Below, piece after piece: positions 59,133 to 64,000 of a stretch of 64,000 nt of DNA (positions within the stretch are counted from its first letter, which is position 1; every line of letters begins with the position of its first letter). The translations under genes were made by a program, and so were the position numbers. Source of the DNA: JAFGRU01 sp016934985 (GTDB taxonomy: Bacteria > Desulfobacterota > Desulfuromonadia > Desulfuromonadales > JAAYDE01). The notes under the pieces were generated by a model, which ran no database searches, was not told the origin of the DNA, and saw nothing but the letters and a program-made list of their open reading frames with translations. The stretch is from the NCBI GenBank assembly GCA_963665045.2, contig CAXXJQ010000002.1, positions 1-64,000 of the forward strand. The letters are read 5' to 3'.

Positions 59133-59526
59133 GAGATGTATCCTATAATGTTACTATTCACCCTGCAAGTTTATGACTTCACCGCACTTCACAAAACGCA
59201 GAAAACCATCCTGGGGCATGACCTGCAACCGTCCCGACACCAAATGGCACCTAGGAGTCTGTCGAACTTAGGCATGAATCTACTGTGAAAAAGGTAAATT
59301 GGTCCATATTTCCGCAAATTTTCGACAAATAGTCCCGCTATTCGCTCTCAAATTTGCAAAAATCTGCTCTCAATTTCCCTTTTTCTCGTTAAGATCCCCC
59401 AAGTCCGACAAACTCCTAGGCACATCGTTGAATAAAGCACCCTACAGTATTAAAGGAGTTGGGCAAGAGAGGACCAAACGCCCAAAGATGGCAACAGTTC
59501 ATCTACCGGAAAGGGTCGAAAGCTTT
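59133..59526. other. Intergenic with MITE copy 2
   Basis: Contains a repeat C-like fragment (TTACTATTCA near 59152) and the MITE-like element 59252-59418. A 224-codon plus frame starting in the element at 59299 runs opposite to the methyltransferase gene and is its shadow. Confidence 0.6.
59252..59418 (-). mobile_element. MITE-like element, copy 2 (167 bp)
   Basis: Reverse-complement match of the element at 2408-2574, same length. Ends TAGGAGTCTGTCGAACTT (59252-59269) and AAGTCCGACAAACTCCTA (59401-59418). GGCAC occurs on both sides (59246-59250 and 59419-59423) and is a candidate 5-bp target duplication. Confidence 0.75.
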
Positions 59527-60147
59527 TTATTCTCCACAAGCCCGTTTAGAGGGGAAAGATTTTTTCCAGCGGAACAAGTGCATCGGCGGAACGTTGAAAA
59601 GCTCCATCTCGGTTTCCGGTATGCCGAACGCTTTTTTACCGAGATCAGCCACCCGTTTGCGAAACTGGTAGGCAACAAAATAACCTCCCGGAGCCAGAGA
59701 CGCCCAAATGGCCTCCAGAATCCGTCCCCCCCGGCCCGGTGGCATAGTGGAGAAAGGAATCCCCGAGACCACGGCATCGGGGCAGGAAACATCGTAATAC
59801 CTAAGAACTTCCTGCAGTTTTTCAGCACTTCCATGATGAACGATAAGACGGGGATCATCAACGCTTTTGAGGAGACTCACAAATTGAGGATCGATTTCAA
59901 TGGCAAGAAGCCTGGCATCATGGGGCAGAGCATCAAGAATGGCACGGGTCGTCCCGCCTGTCCCCGGGCCTAGTTCAACCACCAGGCGAGCCTTCTCCAC
60001 CAGGGCGGCAGATACGATCCGTTTTTCAAGATATCGGGAACTCGGAACGATGGAACCGACCAGTTCCGGATGACGGAGAAAACCTTTTAAAAAAGCCAGT
60101 CCAGATCTATTCCATCGCCCGTTCCCTCCTTTAATGCCATTTTTCAT
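59527..60147 (-). CDS. SAM-dependent methyltransferase, phospholipid N-methyltransferase-like
   Basis: About 206 aa. FLKGFLRHPELVGSIVPSSR is the membrane-binding start typical of PmtA-type enzymes, followed by motif I VVELGPGTGGTTRAIL and IPFSTMPPGRGGRIL. Rhodobacter-type PmtA makes phosphatidylcholine from phosphatidylethanolamine, but close relatives in anaerobes have other roles. The ATG at 60147 has GGAGGG upstream and is preferred over 60198. Confidence 0.8.
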   Translation of the reverse strand: MKNGIKGGNGRWNRSGLAFLKGFLRHPELVGSIVPSSRYLEKRIVSAALVEKARLVVELGPGTGGTTRAILDALPHDARLLAIEIDPQFVSLLKSVDDPRLIVHHGSAEKLQEVLRYYDVSCPDAVVSGIPFSTMPPGRGGRILEAIWASLAPGGYFVAYQFRKRVADLGKKAFGIPETEMELFNVPPMHLFRWKKSFPSKRACGE

Positions 60148-60544
60148 AAGTATCTTCGCCCTCCAATAAGCACGCATTTTTATTTTGAGGCCATTCACCC
60201 TGGTTTTTTTTCAAGCTTAACAGAAATTTTGTTTCTTTCTTTTCCCGGAAAACTTCAATTTTTGAAACTATTCAGCGCAAGGACTCGTGTCGCCCATGGA
60301 AAGGGCATCTGGCGCCGGGGTTCCGTCCCCGGACGACGCATTACTCTTTTAACTTAATACTATCAGTTTCACCGGACCGCGGTCTTCATGTTAGCCCTGA
60401 TTATTCATAATTTATAACAAAAAATTTTGCAAATGCTGGACGGGACCTCGGCCAACTGGTAATATTGTTATTGGTTAATTAACTATTTGATTTTTCTTTG
60501 TTTTTCAGCACTATAACTGAATTCTTCTACTTGAGGACGGCATT
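60148..60544. other. Intergenic upstream of the aldolase
   Basis: Holds a truncated family C repeat (60264-60308) and an AT-rich tract before the aldolase. No gene seen. Confidence 0.5.
60264..60308 (+). repeat. Dispersed repeat family C, left half
   Basis: GAAACTATTCAGCGCAAGGA and CTCGTGTCGCCCATGGAAAG match the left half of the copy at 36245-36322; the right half is missing. Confidence 0.55.
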
Positions 60545-61525
60545 ATGAGCGACAAGGTACATTACTCGGATCTGGGTCTCGAAAATACCAGGGCAATGTT
60601 TGCCAAGGCCGTTGATGGCGGCTACGCTATCCCTGCCTACAACTTCAACAACCTGGAACAGCTTCAGGCCATCATCATGGCCTGCGCGGAAACCTCCTCG
60701 CCGGTTATCGTCCAGGTCAGCAAGGGTGCCCGCAATTACGCCAACAGCACCATGTTGCGCTACATGGCCATGGGCGCCGTGAAAATGGTCAGGGAGATGG
60801 GCTCGCAGATACCCATCTGCCTCCACCTCGATCATGGCGACACCTTTGAACTGTGCAAGTCCTGCGTCGATTCCGGATTTTCTTCGGTAATGATCGACGG
60901 CTCCCACCTCCCCTACGATGAAAACGTCGCCCTGACCAGGCAGGTGGTCGAGTATGCCCATCAGCACGACGTCTGCGTCGAAGGGGAACTGGGCGTCCTG
61001 GCCGGCATCGAAGATGAAGTGCAGGCTGAAAAATCGACCTACACCCAACCTGAGGAAGTTGTCGACTTCGTCTCCAAAACCGGAGTCGACTCTCTGGCTA
61101 TTTCCATCGGCACCAGCCACGGCGCCTACAAATTCAAGATCAAGCCCGGCGAACCGCCCCCGACCCTGCGTTTCGACATCCTTAAACAAGTCGAAAAGGA
61201 ACTTCCCGGCTTCCCCATCGTCCTTCACGGCGCATCAAGCGTCGTCCAGGAATACGTCCAGCTCATTAACCGGTACGGCGGCAAAATGGAGGGGGCCATC
61301 GGCATCCCGGAAGACCAGTTGAGGAAAGCTGCGGCCAGCGCGGTGTGCAAAATCAACATCGACTCCGACGGCCGCCTCGCCGTCACCGCCAAGATCAGGG
61401 AGTACCTGACCAATAACCCGAGCGAGTTCGACCCGCGCAAATACCTGGGAGAAGCCCGCAAGGAACTGATCAAGCTGGTCAAACACAAAAACGAGACCGT
61501 TCTCGGCAGTGCCGGAAAAGCCTGA
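60545..61525 (+). CDS. fba: Class II fructose-bisphosphate aldolase
   Basis: 326 aa. Zinc ligands lie in CLHLDHGDTFE and in VEGELGVLAGIEDEV, ISIGTSHGAYKF and PIVLHGASSV. It cleaves fructose-1,6-bisphosphate in glycolysis or makes it in gluconeogenesis, which an acetate- or acid-using anaerobe needs. GAGGACGG lies before the ATG. A second, different class II aldolase gene follows 465 bp downstream. Confidence 0.92.
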   Translation: MSDKVHYSDLGLENTRAMFAKAVDGGYAIPAYNFNNLEQLQAIIMACAETSSPVIVQVSKGARNYANSTMLRYMAMGAVKMVREMGSQIPICLHLDHGDTFELCKSCVDSGFSSVMIDGSHLPYDENVALTRQVVEYAHQHDVCVEGELGVLAGIEDEVQAEKSTYTQPEEVVDFVSKTGVDSLAISIGTSHGAYKFKIKPGEPPPTLRFDILKQVEKELPGFPIVLHGASSVVQEYVQLINRYGGKMEGAIGIPEDQLRKAAASAVCKINIDSDGRLAVTAKIREYLTNNPSEFDPRKYLGEARKELIKLVKHKNETVLGSAGKA

Positions 61526-61541
61526 AAATATCACGAAGAGA

Positions 61542-61578
61542 TTAAATGGCCCGATCCATTTTTGGACGGGCCATTTAA
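61542..61578 (+). terminator. Terminator-like hairpin after fba
   Basis: TTAAATGGCCCG (61542-61553) pairs with CGGGCCATTTAA (61567-61578), with an inner TCCA/TGGA. The T tail is weak. Confidence 0.6.
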
Positions 61579-61616
61579 ATGACTTTTATTTGGCGACTCG
61601 CAAGACACATTTTCCT

Positions 61617-61644
61617 AGAGTCAAACGGAGATTTAACCCCTCCG
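61617..61644 (+). repeat. Dispersed repeat family B, loose copy
   Basis: AGAGTCAAACGGAGATTTAA then CCCCTCCG; a diverged neighbour of the copy at 61657. Confidence 0.5.
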
Positions 61645-61656
61645 CCCGGATCCCCC

Positions 61657-61695
61657 AACTAACACCAAGAGTCAAACGGAGACTTGACCCCTCTG
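61657..61695 (+). repeat. Dispersed repeat family B, copy 2
   Basis: 39 bp matching 16103-16141 with one difference (AACTAACACC against AACTAACACT). Confidence 0.65.
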
Positions 61696-61989
61696 CAGAC
61701 CCCTCGACCCATTGTCTTCCCGGTCAATCGGATGGAACGGGAGGGCTGGTGCGGCAAAAACCGGGCAAAAAAACGAAAAGCGATAAGTCACGCTTTCCGA
61801 CGGGGGTTTTTGTTGACAAAGGGGTGTGTGTGCATTAGAAATTTATTAAAACAGCTACTCGGTGGGGTCGATTTAACTCCGTAACGCCACTGGAGTAGCG
61901 ACTCCGCAAAAAGCGATTTCTTTTCAACAACGTTTTCTAACTCCATAACGGAACCGATCCTTTTCACTAAACGGGCAAGGAGGTCAACT

Positions 61990-63276
61990 ATGGCAGCTGT
62001 TTCTCAGAAAGATTTCACCGAGGCTCTCTCTACGGGTCGTCCTCCCAATATCGTAAAACTTTTTCCCAATTCAAAAGCACTTATCGTCAGCGGCAAGGCC
62101 ATCGACAGAGCTCTCATGGCAAAGGGAAAAGCGATGACCATAGCCGCCAACGGACGCAACCTGCTTGTCGTTCGCGGAGCCCTTGCCGCCGCCCAGCGCG
62201 CCAACGCCGCCATCATCCTTGAAATCGCCAAATCTGAGGGGGGCGCCGGGGCCTATTGCGCCGTAAACTTCTGGAACCTGGCAAGGATTGTTGATTCTCT
62301 CGCCAACGAAATGGGGATCACGGTACCGGTAGCAATCCATGGGGATCATTACGGAATCAAGGGCGACTCCGACGTGGAAAAAGCCAAGATAGAAATTCCA
62401 TCCCTTTTCGATGCGGGTTTAACCTCCATCGCCATCGATGCCTCCCACCTCCCGGACGAAAAGAACCTCCAGGCAAGCATCGACCTGGCGGGTTACGTTC
62501 CAGCGTGGGCGGGCCTGGAAACGGAGGTCGGGGAGATCAAGGGCAAGGAGGGGTTATCCACCGTGGAAGAAGCCCTTTACCTGATCCAGGGGCTTAATGC
62601 CCATGACATCTTCCCCGACTGGATTGCCCTCAACAACGGGACGACGCACGGCATCGAGGAGAGCGAAGCGGGGATCCAGGTGGAACTCACGGCCAGTATT
62701 CATCAGGCCCTGAAACCGTACGGGGTCTCGGGCGCCCAGCATGGAACTTCTGGAAACAGCAGCGAGAGGCTGCGCAGGATCACCGCCGAGACCGCCACGA
62801 CCAAAGCCAACGTGGCTACGGCCCTGCAGATGATCTCATGGGGAGTCAAGGTCAACGATTACGGAAACGCGCAGCTGGATAAAAACGGGGAGTTTCAACG
62901 CGCCCCCAAAGCCGGCGTCACGGACGATATGTGGGACCAGATGGTCAAGTACGCCCAGGAGAAAGGATGGAAAAAGGGAGACTACAAGAAATTGAACCTT
63001 CCTTTCGAGAACAAACTTCTGGGTCAGTCGCGGGATATCCGGGAGCGGATGGCAAAGTCCGTGGAAGATTTTGTGTATACCTTGCTGACCTCTGTCTTCA
63101 ACGCAGCCGATACGGCGCCCCTGGCGGTGGAAGCCATCCTGGCGGCCGGCTCCTACGACCTTGGGGCGAAGGTCGGGAGGATAGAGGATCCAGCACAGTG
63201 GGATGCTGAAGGGATAAAGGCAAAAGCGGCGGCTCTGGATGCGGATAAAGGCCCGCAGGGGGATTTCGCGGACTAA
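61990..63276 (+). CDS. Class II fructose-bisphosphate aldolase, long form
   Basis: 428 aa, a class II aldolase clearly different from the one just upstream. The zinc-site motif VAIHGDHYGIKGD and LETEVGEIKGKEGLSTVEEA, then GTTHGIEESE and GAQHGTSGNSSERL, place it in a longer subfamily often just called class II aldolase. AAGGAGG precedes the ATG. Two unlike aldolases in a row suggest different substrates or directions of flux; which one serves glycolysis is not decided by sequence. Confidence 0.82.
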   Translation: MAAVSQKDFTEALSTGRPPNIVKLFPNSKALIVSGKAIDRALMAKGKAMTIAANGRNLLVVRGALAAAQRANAAIILEIAKSEGGAGAYCAVNFWNLARIVDSLANEMGITVPVAIHGDHYGIKGDSDVEKAKIEIPSLFDAGLTSIAIDASHLPDEKNLQASIDLAGYVPAWAGLETEVGEIKGKEGLSTVEEALYLIQGLNAHDIFPDWIALNNGTTHGIEESEAGIQVELTASIHQALKPYGVSGAQHGTSGNSSERLRRITAETATTKANVATALQMISWGVKVNDYGNAQLDKNGEFQRAPKAGVTDDMWDQMVKYAQEKGWKKGDYKKLNLPFENKLLGQSRDIRERMAKSVEDFVYTLLTSVFNAADTAPLAVEAILAAGSYDLGAKVGRIEDPAQWDAEGIKAKAAALDADKGPQGDFAD

Positions 63277-63329
63277 AAAACGGTCCAATATTCAATATTT
63301 CATGGCAATAAAACGAAGGATGCCCGGTC

Positions 63330-64000
63330 TTGAAAAAAAATATTAAAAATTGGTCTGCATTACATTTTCTGGCATCTTTGGGCTCAGGGGGGATGGTGGT
63401 TACTTTTTTTATGTACCTGCTGTTTTGGGTGCCTCATCCCGGCAGGCCTATTCCGGTCTTTACTGACTGGTTTTCTCATATACAAACAGCCGGTACAAGC
63501 AGGCAGGGTATGATTCTGCTCGGGCTTGCCGGCATTTTAGCATTCGGCTGGCTTCATTTCAGATGGCTGATTTTAAATTTCAGTCAATACCGTAGTTTTA
63601 AAAAAAACGGAGGCATTGAGAAAATCACCGGTACCAACGCCCACACGCAACTCATGGCGATACCCTTGACTTATGCTATGAGCATTAACGTGTGTTTTAT
63701 AATTTCAGCCATTTTTATCCCCCATTTATGGGGAATCGTTGAATGGCTTTTTCCCTTTTCCATACTTCTTTTTTTAATAGTTGGTATATGGGCCAGTCGG
63801 ATTTACCTAGCTTTTTTCAGCCATGTCCTGCAACACGGAAGCTTTGATCATACGGCCAACAACTCACTCAGCCAACTTCTGCCCAGTTTTGCCTTTGCCA
63901 TGATCGGTGTTGGTCTCGCCGCCCCAGCTGCAATGAGTCACAATAATATCGTAATCGGCATCAGCTACCTGTTATCGATTTTCTTTACCACAGGTGCTTT
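63330..64000 (+). CDS. TsoY-like multi-span membrane protein, partial
   Basis: The open frame starts at a TTG (63330-63332) with AAGGA 10 nt upstream, and runs off the end of the window after 223 codons. The N-terminus KNIKNWSALHFLASLGSGGM, then VVTFFMYLLFWVPHPGRPIP, is characteristic of the TsoY family, which includes selenoproteins. About six spans are visible. A later ATG (63393) is a possible start. Function unknown; the C-terminus is not in view. Confidence 0.55.
   Translation, partial: MKKNIKNWSALHFLASLGSGGMVVTFFMYLLFWVPHPGRPIPVFTDWFSHIQTAGTSRQGMILLGLAGILAFGWLHFRWLILNFSQYRSFKKNGGIEKITGTNAHTQLMAIPLTYAMSINVCFIISAIFIPHLWGIVEWLFPFSILLFLIVGIWASRIYLAFFSHVLQHGSFDHTANNSLSQLLPSFAFAMIGVGLAAPAAMSHNNIVIGISYLLSIFFTTGA

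Larger units (their letters stand above)
61526..61989. other. Intergenic between two aldolases, with repeat B
   Basis: Contains the fba terminator-like hairpin (61542-61578), two family B repeats, and a GGAGT-AGCG-ACTCC hairpin near 61890. No gene. Confidence 0.55.

Overview
The window reads as chromosome of an anaerobic deltaproteobacterium of the Desulfuromonadales type (Geobacter, Desulfuromonas, Pelobacter or Syntrophotalea relatives). This is inferred from gene content: a three-part TRAP uptake system, a molybdopterin enzyme of the acetylene-hydratase/formate-dehydrogenase superfamily, stand-alone response regulators, an HDOD-GGDEF protein, a TsoY-type membrane protein, and many small dispersed repeats. 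No rRNA, tRNA or CRISPR array was seen.

Layout. 1-12 kb: a 4-alpha-glucanotransferase gene wrecked by frameshifts, then a hydroxy-acid module. The module has a tartronate-semialdehyde-type reductase facing a minus-strand run of FadR-like regulator, metallo-beta-lactamase-fold protein, TRAP DctP, DctQ and DctM, and glycerate kinase. After it come IS256 and DnaE relics and a D-threonine aldolase/D-serine dehydratase-like enzyme. 12-16.2 kb: an AbrB/VapC toxin-antitoxin pair and two convergent IS110-family elements with long non-coding flanks. 16.2-19 kb: an ABC-2 exporter with an ArsR regulator. 19-20.4 kb: decayed genes (IS30, truncated cyclic-nucleotide-domain protein, TetR). 20.4-27.2 kb: a MarR-controlled RND efflux operon with adaptor, pump, TolC-type channel and methyltransferase. 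27.6-29.6 kb: a Cys-rich protein and a rhomboid protease.

29.9-36.1 kb is the most unusual block. One minus-strand run encodes a stand-alone Lrp/AsnC ligand-binding domain, TrpC-like and TrpF-like barrels, a RibD-C/RIB7-like reductase, a TrpD-family phosphoribosyltransferase lacking the usual anthranilate contacts, and a molybdopterin oxidoreductase. No trpE, trpG, trpA or trpB is present. This could be a pathway that ribosylates and rearranges an aromatic amine other than anthranilate, or a diverged tryptophan branch.

36.5-43.4 kb: an orphan RelE/ParE toxin, a VKOR-thioredoxin membrane protein whose frame stays open past its TGA, an ilvBN operon with a classical leader-peptide attenuator, an orphan ParA/RHH pair, a response regulator and a small unknown gene. 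43.4-47.6 kb: HDOD-GGDEF, a nucleoside-recognition membrane protein and MntP. 47.7-56.3 kb is a long minus-strand run of housekeeping, purine-salvage and signalling genes (usp, two response regulators, purine nucleoside phosphorylase, TPR lipoprotein, PfkB kinase, MTA phosphorylase, rlmN, ndk, DUF815 ATPase). 56.5-64 kb: a THUMP-type RNA methyltransferase, rpsU, a phosphoesterase, a nitroreductase, a methyltransferase, two different class II aldolases and the start of a TsoY-like gene.

At least four dispersed repeat families lie between the genes. The clearest is a 167-bp MITE-like element with 18-bp terminal inverted repeats, present in opposite orientations near 2.4 and 59.3 kb.
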